Part shown: piece by piece, positions 22,974 through 35,940 of the stretch
Layout: every line of letters starts with the position of its first letter
Position numbering within the stretch: the stretch's first letter is position 1
From: Photobacterium sp. DA100
GTDB taxonomy: Bacteria > Pseudomonadota > Gammaproteobacteria > Enterobacterales > Vibrionaceae
Direction of reading: 5' to 3'
DNA: 64,000 nt
Assembly (NCBI RefSeq): GCF_029223585.1
Contig: NZ_CP119423.1
Coordinates: 620,001 to 684,000 of the forward strand
Notes under the pieces: model-generated
The model's input: the letters and a program-made list of their open reading frames with translations, nothing else
Told to the model about the DNA's origin: nothing
Databases searched by the model: none
Made by a program: the position numbers and the translations under genes

Positions 22974-23528
22974 TTGGCCAAACCAGCAGTTTTTATTGAC
23001 CGTGATGGCGTGATTAACATCGATCACGGCTACGTGCATACCACCGACGACTTTGAATATGTCGAGGGGGTGTTTGAAGCCTGTAAGAAACTTAAGGCGA
23101 TGGGGTATATGTTGGTGTTGGTGACCAACCAGGCCGGTATAGCCCGAGGCATGTACACCGAAGATGAGTTCCTGACCCTGACCGAGTGGATGGACTGGAA
23201 CTTCGTTGATAACGGCGTGGAGTTCGACGGTATTTATTACTGCCCACACCACCCGACAGAAGGTAAAGGCGATTATCTTCAGGATTGCAACTGCCGCAAA
23301 CCAAAGCCAGGTATGTTTATCTCTGCCCGTGACTTCCTCAAGATTGATATGGCCAGCTCGGTGATGATCGGTGATAAGGCCGATGACATGAAAGCGGCCG
23401 AAGCTGCCGAAGTCGGCACCAAAATCCTAGTGCGTACTGGCAAGCCGGTCACCACCGAAGGTGAACAACTGGCTGACGCCGTGCTCGACAGCGTGGCCGA
23501 TGTGCCAGCTTGGCTGGCAGCACAATAA
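22974..23528 (+). CDS. gmhB: D-glycero-beta-D-manno-heptose 1,7-bisphosphate 7-phosphatase
   Basis: GmhB removes the 7-phosphate in the ADP-heptose pathway that supplies the inner core of lipopolysaccharide. The 184-residue HAD-family protein has the nucleophile motif DRDGV (Asp9 and Asp11), the [10 protein letters not shown] motif and a zinc-binding CPHH...CNC group (about 89-106). The start is a TTG at 22974 with GAGGG 7 bases upstream. It diverges from metN as in E. coli. Its pathway partner gmhA is about 25 kb away in this window. Confidence 0.95.
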   Translation: MAKPAVFIDRDGVINIDHGYVHTTDDFEYVEGVFEACKKLKAMGYMLVLVTNQAGIARGMYTEDEFLTLTEWMDWNFVDNGVEFDGIYYCPHHPTEGKGDYLQDCNCRKPKPGMFISARDFLKIDMASSVMIGDKADDMKAAEAAEVGTKILVRTGKPVTTEGEQLADAVLDSVADVPAWLAAQ

Positions 23529-23551
23529 TCCTGCACCTATCCTCTTGTTAC

Positions 23552-23587
23552 CAAGGCCGCATTCGCGGCCTTTGTTTTATTTTTTCA
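23552..23587 (+). terminator. Intrinsic terminator after gmhB
   Basis: The stem AAGGCCGC/GCGGCCTT with a 4-base loop is followed by a T-rich tract. It lies 24 bases after the gmhB stop and separates gmhB from the peptide transporter operon. Confidence 0.88.
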
Positions 23588-23726
23588 TGTCAAAGCTCTA
23601 CCTCTCGCTGATTGTTAATATAAAGTTAATATGAGCGTGGCGTTTTCGAGCTGGTTTCCTGCCTCGTGTGAATAGATGCTAGTGGGAATGGCGCATCGTG
23701 CCTGTTTGACATGGAGCCGTTAAAAC

Positions 23727-24752
23727 ATGCTGTCATATTTTCTACGTCGGCTGGTATTGGTCGTCCCGACGTTTCTGGGGATCACTATCCTGATTTTCAC
23801 CATCACCCGGTTTGTTCCCGGAGGGCCGGTGGAGCGCATGCTGGCCAATATGCAGGCGCAAGGTGATGGTGTGGCTGCCACGGCTTCTGCCGGAGGCAAC
23901 TCTGCATTGTCTGAAGAGCAAATTGCCGAGCTCAATGCCTTCTACGGCCTGGATAAGCCGGTACTGGAAGCTTATACCGAATGGCTTGGTAAGCTGATGA
24001 TCTTGGATTTTGGCGAATCAACCCGCTATTACGAGCCGGTTGCCGAGATGATTGCCGAGCGACTACCCATCTCCTTGTTCTATGGCGGCATGACGTTCTT
24101 CATCAGCTATTTTATTTCGATACCTCTGGGTTACTACAAGGCTCTCAAACATGGCTCGGTGTTTGATTCGGGCTCCTCGATCCTCATTTTTATCGGCTAT
24201 GCCTTGCCCGGCTATGTGGTCGGTGTCCTGCTGATCACCTTATTCAGTTATCACCTGGAATGGTTCCCGATGGGCGGCTTCGTCGGTGAGGACTTCGATG
24301 ACCACGGTAGTTTTTTCGAGCGGGCCAAGGACGTAATGTGGCATGCGGTACTACCGCTGATCTGCTATTTGATCGGCGATTTCGCCACCCTGACGATGAC
24401 GATGAAAAATAACCTGATGGAAAACTTGTCATCGGACTATATCCGCACGGCGATAGCCAAAGGGTTGCCGTTTAAAAAAGCGGTTCGCAAGCATGCCCTG
24501 CGCAATAGCTTGATCCCTATCGCCAGCCACTTTGGCAATTCGCTGTTGTTTTTCATGACCGGCTCGTTCTTGATTGAGGTGATTTTCAATATCGACGGGA
24601 TTGGTCTGCTTGGGTACGAGTCGATTATCGAGCGGGATTACCCGGTTGTGATGGGGATCGTGGCGATCAATGCGGCCATGCTGATGCTGGGCAATATTAT
24701 CTCGGACATCTGTGTGGCGCTGGTCGATCCCAGAGTGAGATTCGGAGCCTGA
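23727..24752 (+). CDS. yejB: YejB-like peptide ABC transporter permease
   Basis: This is a 341-residue inner-membrane permease with about six membrane segments. It resembles E. coli YejB along its length: FLRRLVLVVPTFLGI at the start, PGGPVERML, YGLDKPVLEAYTEWLG and the end DICVALVDPRVRF. The EAA-type loop is near TAIAKGLPFKKAVRKHALRN. YejABEF in E. coli imports oligopeptides and microcin C. It is the first gene of a five-gene operon here; yejE follows after two bases. A weak GGAG is 10 bases upstream of the ATG. Confidence 0.88.
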   Translation: MLSYFLRRLVLVVPTFLGITILIFTITRFVPGGPVERMLANMQAQGDGVAATASAGGNSALSEEQIAELNAFYGLDKPVLEAYTEWLGKLMILDFGESTRYYEPVAEMIAERLPISLFYGGMTFFISYFISIPLGYYKALKHGSVFDSGSSILIFIGYALPGYVVGVLLITLFSYHLEWFPMGGFVGEDFDDHGSFFERAKDVMWHAVLPLICYLIGDFATLTMTMKNNLMENLSSDYIRTAIAKGLPFKKAVRKHALRNSLIPIASHFGNSLLFFMTGSFLIEVIFNIDGIGLLGYESIIERDYPVVMGIVAINAAMLMLGNIISDICVALVDPRVRFGA

Positions 24753-24754
24753 TC

Positions 24755-25798
24755 ATGTTGACGCTAAATCCTCTGACACGGAAAAAGATCAAGCGCTTTA
24801 AACAAATCAAGCGGGGCTATTGGTCGTTTCTGTTGCTTTCAGCTTTGCTGCTGCTGTCGTTGTTTGCCGAGTTGCTGATAAACAGCAAGGCGCTGGTGGT
24901 GAAATACGATGGGCAATACAGCTTCCCGGTATTGTCGGCGGTGCGTTTGGGGAGCGAATTTGGCCAAGCCACAACGGGGGAGGCCGATTACCGGCAGCTG
25001 CAACAGAGCCTGGCCCTGCAGGGTGGGGATAATTTTGTCATTATGCCGCTGGTGCCCTGGAATCCTTATGAGCAGGATTTTTCGGGTGACTTCCCGCCAA
25101 CGCCACCGAGCCGTATGGACAAGCACTACCTCGGAACGGATGTGATAGGGCGGGATATCCTGGCCCGCTTGGTCTATGGATTTCGCATCGCTATGGGGTT
25201 TGCACTGATCACCATGGCCGTTTCCTACGCGATAGGAACCATTGTCGGGTGCGCGATGGGTTTTTTCGGTGGCAAGTTTGATTTGTTTGTCCAACGCTTT
25301 ATAGAGGTATGGTCGATGGTACCTTTCCTCTATGTGATTATGATCTTGGTGTCGATCACCCAGCCGACCTTTGCCTTGTTTGTCGCGATTAACGTGTTGT
25401 TTGGCTGGATGGGGATGACCTGGTATATGCGGACCATGACCTACAAGGAGTCGGCCCGGGAGTATGTGATGGCGGCCAAGGCGCTGGGGGCATCGACCTT
25501 GCGAATCGTGTTCCACCATATTTTACCCAATACCATGGTTATGATCGTTACCTTGGCGCCTTTTACCATCGCCGCCAATATCACCGCGTTGACAGCCTTG
25601 GACTACTTGGGGCTGGGCTTGATGCCGCCGACGCCGAGTTGGGGGGAGCTGCTTCAGCAGGGGAAGTCGAACTTGGACTCACCATGGATTGTGGCTTCGG
25701 TGGTCAGTGCGATTGTACTGGTCTTGGTGATGGTGACCTTCATTGGCGAAGCGATCCGGGCTGCCTTTGATCCCAAGAAGTTTACCCGTTATGTCTAG
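24755..25798 (+). CDS. yejE: YejE-like peptide ABC transporter permease
   Basis: This 347-residue protein is the second permease of the transporter, similar to E. coli YejE. It has a first membrane segment after RFKQIKRGYWSF, a long periplasmic loop with YDGQYSFPVLS and YLGTDVIGRDILARLVYG, and then about five membrane segments with an EAA loop at YVMAAKALGAST. The start lies two bases after the yejB stop, and the SBP gene follows after 36 bases. Confidence 0.88.
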   Translation: MLTLNPLTRKKIKRFKQIKRGYWSFLLLSALLLLSLFAELLINSKALVVKYDGQYSFPVLSAVRLGSEFGQATTGEADYRQLQQSLALQGGDNFVIMPLVPWNPYEQDFSGDFPPTPPSRMDKHYLGTDVIGRDILARLVYGFRIAMGFALITMAVSYAIGTIVGCAMGFFGGKFDLFVQRFIEVWSMVPFLYVIMILVSITQPTFALFVAINVLFGWMGMTWYMRTMTYKESAREYVMAAKALGASTLRIVFHHILPNTMVMIVTLAPFTIAANITALTALDYLGLGLMPPTPSWGELLQQGKSNLDSPWIVASVVSAIVLVLVMVTFIGEAIRAAFDPKKFTRYV

Positions 25799-25834
25799 CG
25801 ACGTTTGCCGATGTGGAAAATAAGGATATTGCAA

Positions 25835-27670
25835 ATGAAAAAGCATTTTAACTGTTCTGCTATCGCGATAATGGTTCTGTCCTGCAATACCGTGTTTGCT
25901 ACAGCGTTGCCATCCGGTGTGCAATGGCATTCAAACATGGATGAGCCACTCTTTGCCTCTCCCGAAGCCCAGTTTGGCGGCACGCTAAGAACCTACCTGG
26001 CCAGCTTTCCGCAGACTTTGCGCAGTGTCGGTCCGGATTCAAACTCCGGGTTGCGCCACTATTTTATGGATGGGGTCCCCAAGCTGGCAGCCCGTCACCC
26101 CAATACTGGCAACTGGATCCCCCAGCTCGCGACCGCATGGGCGTTTGGTGATGACAACCAGACGGTGTATTTCAAGCTAGATCCCAAGGCCCGCTGGTCC
26201 GATGGCGAGAAAGTAACTGCCGACGATTACCTGTTCATGCTTAGCTATTACCGCTCCAAGGATATTGTCTCGCCGTGGTATAACGATTTCTTTACTAACA
26301 AGATTGAATCTGTTGTTAAGTTTGATGACTACACCATTGCGGTGAGGTCGGCGATAAAAATGACCGATGATGAGCTGATGCTGCAAATCAACCTACCGAG
26401 TAATGGCTTGCAGCCCCGGCCTGAGCATTTTTTCAAACCGAAGAAAGACGCTAACAATGACGGCATCGACGATGATTTTGTCCGTCGCTATAACTTCAAG
26501 AGTGAGCCGACCACCGGCCCGTACTACATGGATCAGGTCAAGAAAGGCAAAAGCGTGACCTTCAGACATGTCGGCAAGGATTGGTGGGGCTACAGCAACC
26601 GCTACTACCGGCATCGCTACAATGTGGAGAAAGTCCGCTTCACGGTGATTCGGGATAACGACATTGCCCGCAAGCATTTCGAAAAAGGCAATCTGGATAC
26701 TTTCGGTTTGGTTCTGCCTAGCCTGTGGCATGAAAAGGCCAATTCCAAGCCATACCAGAATGGCTACATCCATAAGTTTTGGGGCTACAACCAGGTGGTT
26801 CAGGGAGCCGGTGGACTGTGGATCAATACGGCCCAGCCGCTACTTGATGAGCGTAGTATTCGCGCCGGAGTCACCTATGCCACCGACTTCGACGGCATGA
26901 TAGCCAATGTGCTCCGGGGCGATTATGCCCGCAAGCCCCATGGGATGGGGTTTGGCCATGGCGGGTACGACCGCAGTGATAACACCCCGCCGGCCTTCAA
27001 CCCCCAATTGGCGGCAGAGTATTTTTCCCAAGCCGGGTTCGACAAGATTGGTGCCGATGGGATCCGGGTCAATAGCTCGGGTAAGCGCCTGAGTTTTGCC
27101 ATTACCTACGGTTTTCCGCCCCATACCCCGCGCATCGCCTACCTTAAAGAGCAGGCTAAACAGGCTGGCCTTGAGTTTACCCTCAACTTGGTCGATGGCT
27201 CCTCGGCTTTTAAGTATGTACTTGAAAAGAAGCATGATCTGGCATTTATCAATATGAGCGGCGGTGAGATCCCGGCCTATTGGGAGTACCTCCACTCGGT
27301 CAATGCCAAACCACAGACCAATAACCATACCAATTTCCGCTCAGCGGAAATGGATCAACTGATCGACAGCTATGACAAAGAGTTTGACCTCAAAAAGAAA
27401 CAGGCTCTTTCCCATCAGATCCAGAAAATAGTATCCGAGGAGTACCTTATTGTGCCGGGTTACATGGTGCCCTATACCCGTGAAGGCTACTGGCGCTGGA
27501 TGAAGTATCCGACCCCGGCCATGACCAAGCATACTGAAGTGATGTTCTCGGTCGTAGATCTGGCTACCTTCTGGATTGACCAAAAAGAGAAGGAGGCCAC
27601 CCTTGCGGCAATGAAAAAGGGCAAGACCTTTGAGCCGGTTACTGTGATTGATGATACCTACAAGCTGTAA
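25835..27670 (+). CDS. yejA: YejA-like periplasmic peptide-binding protein
   Basis: This is a family-5 solute-binding protein of 611 residues (E. coli YejA has about 604) that would deliver peptides to the YejB/YejE channel. It has a classical signal peptide (about 1-21, ending in TVFA) and no lipobox, so it is a free periplasmic protein. FGGTLRTYLASFP and KARWSDGEKVTADDYLF are SBP family-5 motifs. The ATG at 25835 has AAGGA 8 bases upstream; the frame runs back to 25805 without a ribosome binding site. In E. coli yejA is first in its operon, whereas here it is third. Confidence 0.88.
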   Translation: MKKHFNCSAIAIMVLSCNTVFATALPSGVQWHSNMDEPLFASPEAQFGGTLRTYLASFPQTLRSVGPDSNSGLRHYFMDGVPKLAARHPNTGNWIPQLATAWAFGDDNQTVYFKLDPKARWSDGEKVTADDYLFMLSYYRSKDIVSPWYNDFFTNKIESVVKFDDYTIAVRSAIKMTDDELMLQINLPSNGLQPRPEHFFKPKKDANNDGIDDDFVRRYNFKSEPTTGPYYMDQVKKGKSVTFRHVGKDWWGYSNRYYRHRYNVEKVRFTVIRDNDIARKHFEKGNLDTFGLVLPSLWHEKANSKPYQNGYIHKFWGYNQVVQGAGGLWINTAQPLLDERSIRAGVTYATDFDGMIANVLRGDYARKPHGMGFGHGGYDRSDNTPPAFNPQLAAEYFSQAGFDKIGADGIRVNSSGKRLSFAITYGFPPHTPRIAYLKEQAKQAGLEFTLNLVDGSSAFKYVLEKKHDLAFINMSGGEIPAYWEYLHSVNAKPQTNNHTNFRSAEMDQLIDSYDKEFDLKKKQALSHQIQKIVSEEYLIVPGYMVPYTREGYWRWMKYPTPAMTKHTEVMFSVVDLATFWIDQKEKEATLAAMKKGKTFEPVTVIDDTYKL

Positions 27671-27681
27671 GGCCGGCTGCG

Positions 27682-28551
27682 ATGAATGATGATGTCATAT
27701 TGAGCGTGCGCAATTTGCAGACTGAGTTTGCCACCGATGACGGGGTGGTAAAAGTTCTTCATGGCGCCAGTTTTGACGTCCATAAAGGGCGAACCCTTGG
27801 TATCGTCGGAGAGTCGGGATGTGGCAAGAGCGTAACGGCGATGTCGATAATGGGCCTGTTGCCCAAGCCCTATGGCCGGGTAGTCGGCGGGCAGATCCTA
27901 TACCGAGGGACAGATCTGGTGGCGCTGCCTCCGGAGCAGATGTATGCCATGCGGGGCAACAGGATCTCGATGGTGTTCCAAGACCCGATGACGGCGCTCA
28001 ACCCCGTCCAGTCGATCGGTCAGCAGATCAACGAAGTACTGCAACTGCACCGCCCAGAATTGAGCAAGAAGGAAAGAGGTCAATATGCTCTTGAAATGCT
28101 CAATAAGGTTAAGATCCCTATGCCGGAGAAGCGGCTGTGGGAGTATCCGCACAATTTGTCGGGGGGCATGCGCCAGCGTGTCATGATAGCCATGGCGCTG
28201 GCGTGCAAACCAGACATACTTATTTGTGATGAACCAACAACCGCGCTGGATGTGACTGTGCAGGCCTCAATTCTTGAGTTGATTGATGAGCTTCAGCAGC
28301 AAACGGGTATGTCGGTACTCTTCATTACCCATGATCTCGGCGTCATCGCTGAAATCTGTGACGATGTCGCGGTGATGTATGGAGGAAAGGTGGTGGAGTA
28401 CGCCGACATCTTCGATTTGTTTGATACGCCCCAGCACCCTTACACCGAACGTTTGTTGGCTTTGATACCGAAATTGGATGATGAGCCCAAGCAGGCTATC
28501 GAGATAAAACCGGTAGATGTCGCCTTGTTCCCACCAGAGCACGACGGGTAG
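27682..28551 (+). CDS. Peptide ABC transporter ATPase (YejF N-half / DppD-like)
   Basis: This 289-residue ATPase has Walker A GESGCGKS, signature LSGGMRQR, Walker [13 protein letters not shown] and switch His in FITHDLGV. It corresponds to the N-terminal half of E. coli YejF, which is one fused chain with two ATPase domains. Here the halves are separate genes. The C-terminal end after [13 protein letters not shown] is short and lacks the Cys-containing tail (PRCP) found in many DppD/OppD proteins. It follows the SBP gene by 11 bases. Confidence 0.9.
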   Translation: MNDDVILSVRNLQTEFATDDGVVKVLHGASFDVHKGRTLGIVGESGCGKSVTAMSIMGLLPKPYGRVVGGQILYRGTDLVALPPEQMYAMRGNRISMVFQDPMTALNPVQSIGQQINEVLQLHRPELSKKERGQYALEMLNKVKIPMPEKRLWEYPHNLSGGMRQRVMIAMALACKPDILICDEPTTALDVTVQASILELIDELQQQTGMSVLFITHDLGVIAEICDDVAVMYGGKVVEYADIFDLFDTPQHPYTERLLALIPKLDDEPKQAIEIKPVDVALFPPEHDG

Positions 28552-28581
28552 GAAAGGGGGGCGGAGTGGTAAAGGAAGGGT

Positions 28582-29421
28582 GTGGTGACTGAATTATTAA
28601 GGATAGAAAATCTCAAGCAGCACTTTGTCTCCGGCAAGGGAATATTTCGCAGGGGATACACGGTCAAAGCCGTGGATGGGGTATCGTTGGTGGTTCGCCG
28701 TGGGGAGACGCTGGGGTTGGTGGGCGAGTCCGGTTGTGGCAAGAGCACGCTAGGCAGAACCATCCTCAAACTCTATGAGCCGACGGCAGGGAAGATCTAC
28801 TACGAGGGGAGAGATATTACGGCGCTGTCTTCCCGCGAGATGCGGCCGCTGCGCAAAGAGATGCAAATTGTCTTCCAGGATCCGATGGAATCGCTCAACC
28901 AGCGCCATACTGTTGGTGTGATATTGGAAGAGCCTTTTATTATCCACCGGATCGGGACGCCGCAGGAGCGTAAGCAGTGGGTGAGGGAACTATTGGTTAA
29001 GGTGGGGTTGCCGAAAGAGTCGGTTAATCGGTACCCGCATGAGTTTTCCGGCGGCCAGCGGCAGCGGATCGGTATTGCCAGGGCGATTGCCCTCAAGCCC
29101 AAGTTGCTGATTTGTGACGAGTCGGTATCGGCGTTGGATGTATCGGTTCAGGCACAAATCCTCAATTTGCTGTTGCACCTCCAGCAACAGATGAACCTGG
29201 CGATTATCTTTATTTCCCATGATCTCTCGGTAGTGAAGCGCATCTCTGATCGGGTGGCGGTGATGTATTACGGTAAAATTGTTGAAATGGGTAAGATTAA
29301 GGAGGTTTATGCCAACCCGCAGGCGGATTACACCAAGAGATTGTTGGCAGCGGTACCTGTTACCCACCCCAGGGATAGGAAGCGCAAGAGACGGACCAAC
29401 AACAGCTCCAATGTTGCCTAA
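28582..29421 (+). CDS. Peptide ABC transporter ATPase (YejF C-half / DppF-like)
   Basis: This is the second, 279-residue ATPase of the transporter. It has Walker A GESGCGKS, the Q-loop FQDPMESLNQRHTVG, signature FSGGQRQR, Walker B LLICDESVSALD and switch His in FISHDLSV. It ends with a basic tail (RDRKRKRR). The start is GTG 28582, or equally GTG 28585; AAGGAAGG is just upstream. It is the last gene before the rRNA operon, and I see no convincing terminator between them in the first 170 bases. Confidence 0.9.
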   Translation: MVTELLRIENLKQHFVSGKGIFRRGYTVKAVDGVSLVVRRGETLGLVGESGCGKSTLGRTILKLYEPTAGKIYYEGRDITALSSREMRPLRKEMQIVFQDPMESLNQRHTVGVILEEPFIIHRIGTPQERKQWVRELLVKVGLPKESVNRYPHEFSGGQRQRIGIARAIALKPKLLICDESVSALDVSVQAQILNLLLHLQQQMNLAIIFISHDLSVVKRISDRVAVMYYGKIVEMGKIKEVYANPQADYTKRLLAAVPVTHPRDRKRKRRTNNSSNVA

Positions 29422-29593
29422 CCATTGTCAGTTCATTTCCTATATCGTCTAGGTCAGTGCTGTTTTTATTGCGGCTAGCTGATTTTACTAATTTGTCTCA
29501 GCGCGCCCCCTCCGGTTTTTAAGCAAAAATGAGCGGCTTGGTACAAAAAACAATCAAACGGCTTGTTTGTGGTGTTTTTTGTTGAATTAGGGC
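29422..29593 (+). other. AT-rich region upstream of the rrn promoter
   Basis: No gene is visible here. The last 60 bases contain A and T tracts that would serve as an UP element for RNA polymerase alpha subunits. A short motif CGGCTTG occurs at 29534 and 29559, 25 bases apart. Fis sites are expected upstream of rrn promoters, but the loose consensus cannot be called with confidence. Confidence 0.4.
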
Positions 29594-29630
29594 TTGTCAG
29601 GCTGGCGGAAGTCTCTATAATTCCGCCTCA
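29594..29630 (+). promoter_or_regulatory. rrn P1 promoter
   Basis: TTGTCA (29594-29599), a 16-base spacer and TATAAT (29616-29621) are the same elements and spacing as E. coli rrnB P1. The 8-base GC-rich discriminator TCCGCCTC and the start-site context CACTGACACGGA are also nearly the same, placing +1 at 29630. Such promoters are sensitive to ppGpp and initiating NTP levels. I see no second promoter before boxA. Confidence 0.92.
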
Positions 29631-29866
29631 CTGACACGGAGAACGGCAACTTAAGTCGCTAACCAATCAGTATTGTTCTTTAACAATTTGACCATGCAAT
29701 CTGTGTGGGCACTCGTGAAATGATAGTCAAAAAGAATTATCAATGAAACTGAGTGACCAAATCGAATCGCAAGATTCGGCACAGTCAATTCTTACTTACT
29801 TTTTGTCTTCACTTTTTAAAGTGAAATAAATTGGAAGTAATAACAGTATTCATTGAGCCAAAACTT
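29631..29866 (+). other. rrn leader with boxA and 16S processing stem
   Basis: The leader holds the antitermination element boxA, TGTTCTTTAACA, at 29674-29685. GCAATCTGTGTGGGCACT (29696-29713) pairs, with one G-U, with AGTGTCCACACAGATTGC after the 16S gene (31441-31458), forming the RNase III stem that releases pre-16S RNA. A second segment (29802-29825) is complementary to 31742-31766 in the spacer. Confidence 0.85.
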
Positions 29867-31418
<1,552 letters not shown>

Positions 31419-31485
31419 ACGATATGACTGCGTTTTATGCAGTGTCCACACAGATTGCTTGGTTAATAGTAAAAGACAACATAGT

Positions 31486-31561
31486 GTCCCATTCGTCTAG
31501 AGGCCTAGGACACCGCCCTTTCACGGCGGTAACAGGGGTTCGACTCCCCTATGGGACGCCA
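31486..31561 (+). tRNA. tRNA-Glu (anticodon TTC)
   Basis: This 76-base gene folds as a cloverleaf with acceptor GTCCCAT/ATGGGAC, anticodon loop CTTTCAC (TTC at 31520-31522), T-loop TTCGACT and encoded CCA. It is the only tRNA in the 16S-23S spacer and is nearly identical to E. coli tRNA-Glu. Confidence 0.97.
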
Positions 31562-31853
31562 CTTTCTAAGGTTTTTTCCTTAAGAATCTTTAGAAAGTGG
31601 ATGTCGAAAGACAAACACATGCTCTTTAACAATCTGGAAAGCTGACTAGTAAATTCAATCGATAGATTGATTTATTTTGTTCTTCTTTATGAAGAACGAG
31701 TTCTCAAGCAAAACACATTCAAGTGTCTTGTTATGTTTGATTTCACTTTTTTAAAGTGAAGACAAATAGTGAGTCCGGCGAAACACAGTTCATCACAACT
31801 CAGATGAACAACCTTGGTTGTTGAGCCATACGAAAGACCTCTTGGGGTTGTAT
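31562..31853 (+). other. Internal transcribed spacer before 23S
   Basis: After the tRNA, CCACTTTCTAA (31559-31569) pairs with TTAGAAAGTGG (31590-31600), a hairpin that includes the tRNA CCA end. A second boxA, TGCTCTTTAACA, is at 31620-31631, where Nus factors reload before 23S. The segment 31742-31766 is complementary to the 16S leader. CTTGGGGTTGTATGGTTAAG at 31841-31860 would pair with the sequence after 23S to form its processing stem. Confidence 0.75.
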
Positions 31854-34740
<2,887 letters not shown>

Positions 34741-34822
34741 ACAACACCCAAGGGGTTTTAACGGACTCCATGAGCACTTGAATGTAGTGCGAGAACATCA
34801 GCTTTCGAGATTGTAAGAATTT

Positions 34823-34942
34823 TGCTTGGCGACCATAGCATTATGGACCCACCTGATCCCATGCCGAACTCAGCAGTGAAACGTAATAGCGCCGATGGTA
34901 GTGTGGGGCCTCCCCATGTGAGAGTAGGACATCGCCAGGCTT
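34823..34942 (+). rRNA. rrf: 5S ribosomal RNA
   Basis: The gene of 120 bases begins TGCTTGGCGACC and ends TCGCCAGGCTT, forming helix I. The internal CCCATGCCGAACTCAG and GATGGTAGTGTGGGG segments are typical of gammaproteobacterial 5S RNA. Confidence 0.97.
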
Positions 34943-34982
34943 CCAATTTAGATTATCGTGCTGAACACACGGTGATTTGAGT

Positions 34983-35059
34983 GGAGCGGTAGTTCAGTTG
35001 GTTAGAATACCGGCCTGTCACGCCGGGGGTCGCGGGTTCGAGTCCCGTCCGCTCCGCCA
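34983..35059 (+). tRNA. tRNA-Asp (anticodon GTC)
   Basis: This 77-base gene has acceptor GGAGCGG/CCGCTCC, anticodon stem CCGGC/GCCGG with loop CTGTCAC, T-loop TTCGAGT and encoded CCA. It lies 40 bases after 5S and is part of the rrn transcript. Confidence 0.97.
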
Positions 35060-35095
35060 CTTATTCAGACAGAGTTAAGTCTTTAAAATAACTAC

Positions 35096-35172
<77 letters not shown>

Positions 35173-35177
35173 TCTTC

Positions 35178-35208
35178 AAGGCTCTAGCAGAAATGCTGGA
35201 GCCTTTTT
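35178..35208 (+). terminator. rrn operon terminator
   Basis: The stem AAGGCTCTAGC/GCTGGAGCCTT, with one G-U pair and a 6-base loop, is followed by TTTTT. It begins six bases after the CCA of tRNA-Trp. Confidence 0.9.
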
Positions 35209-35211
35209 CGT

Positions 35212-35312
35212 ATGTGCAATTGGCATAGCAGCGGATTCTGCCAATACCAAAACAGCGCGTGTTAGGGCGAAGCTTTCGAATCTCCGGGATGCCGGCCCAG
35301 TCCCCCCTGCCA
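35212..35312 (+). pseudogene. Decayed tRNA-Trp copy
   Basis: This is a degenerate duplicate of the tRNA-Trp at 35096. CAATTGGCATAGCAGCGGATTC (35217-35238) matches the D-arm and anticodon-arm region in all but one base. GCGTGTT, TTCGAATCTC and CCCCTGCCA follow in the same order. The 5' acceptor half is lost and bases are inserted in the anticodon loop and before the acceptor 3' half, so no cloverleaf can form. The following 35 bases repeat the first terminator, which shows that the unit tRNA plus terminator was duplicated. Confidence 0.85.
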
Positions 35313-35317
35313 CCTTC

Positions 35318-35347
35318 AAGGCTCTAGCAGAAATGTTGGGGCTTTTT
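35318..35347 (+). terminator. Second, duplicated rrn terminator
   Basis: This is a copy of the terminator at 35178 with a few changes, giving a weaker stem with G-U pairs but a longer T-run (TTTTTT). It may act as a backup stop for the rrn transcript. Confidence 0.75.
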
Positions 35348-35363
35348 TGCGTCTGTCGCTTAT

Positions 35364-35391
35364 TTAAAAAAACACCCTCAGTTGAGGGCGT
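35364..35391 (-). terminator. Terminator of the coiled-coil protein gene
   Basis: On the minus strand, ACGCCCTC/GAGGGTGT with loop AACT is followed by seven T, nine bases after the stop of the 35400-35738 gene. Confidence 0.82.
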
Positions 35392-35399
35392 ATTGTCTA

Positions 35400-35738
35400 T
35401 CAGAAAGTCTTGCAACGCACCGCATCAGGGCGGCAGAACATTTCATCATGATCGCTGATGCACTGATTGACCACCTTGGTGATCGCCTTGCCGCGGCTGG
35501 ATGAGCGCCCCTTGTATTGGCTGCCAAAGACACTCATTTGGCATTGGTACATTTGATCATGGCGTTCGTAATCGTGTTTTCGCTCCAGCTCCCTTTCCAG
35601 GCTATCCACTCTTTGGGTCAGCAAACGGATTTGGTATTCCAGCTCTCTGATACGCTGGTCATTACTGTTGCTTGCCGCATGGGCCTGCGTGGTTACGATA
35701 AGGCTGAGTGCCAGAAGAGGAAGTACTTTTTTGAACAT
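35400..35738 (-). CDS. Small exported coiled-coil protein with four cysteines
   Basis: I do not recognise this 112-residue protein. It has a clear signal peptide (about 1-21, ending in AHA), then a heptad-rich helix (about 28-55, IRELEYQIRLLTQRVDSLER) likely to form a coiled coil. A C-terminal part follows with Cys residues in YQCQ, NQCI, FCRP and RCKT; these could form two disulfides in the periplasm. Its own promoter and terminator support a real gene. The Shine-Dalgarno is weak. It could be a small periplasmic structural or chaperone-like protein, but no function can be assigned. Confidence 0.75.
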   Translation of the reverse strand: MFKKVLPLLALSLIVTTQAHAASNSNDQRIRELEYQIRLLTQRVDSLERELERKHDYERHDQMYQCQMSVFGSQYKGRSSSRGKAITKVVNQCISDHDEMFCRPDAVRCKTF

Positions 35739-35784
35739 AGGTTTGCTGTCTTTAAATAATTGAACGATGTTTTATTTTGTGGGG

Positions 35785-35812
35785 ATAATAGCAAAATATC
35801 ACTCGATTTCAA
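35785..35812 (-). promoter_or_regulatory. Candidate promoter of the coiled-coil protein gene
   Basis: On the minus strand, TTGAAA (35812-35807) and TATTAT (35790-35785) are 16 bases apart, about 45 bases upstream of the start codon. Each matches five of six consensus positions. Confidence 0.6.
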
Positions 35813-35940
35813 ATGTGCAACGACCTGAAATGAGGTGACCCTAAGTAGGGTTTGACTCGAAATTGACAAAAATTGCTGCGAAAAAGATGTGTTAGATGGT
35901 ATCTTGTGGCTTTTTCAGGTTGAGCAAAATTGGAGTCACC

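Noticed and set aside
24839..25519. 226-codon minus-strand frame opposite yejE
   Set aside because: Low-complexity His/Gln/Arg-rich translation with no family motif; the plus-strand permease is clear.
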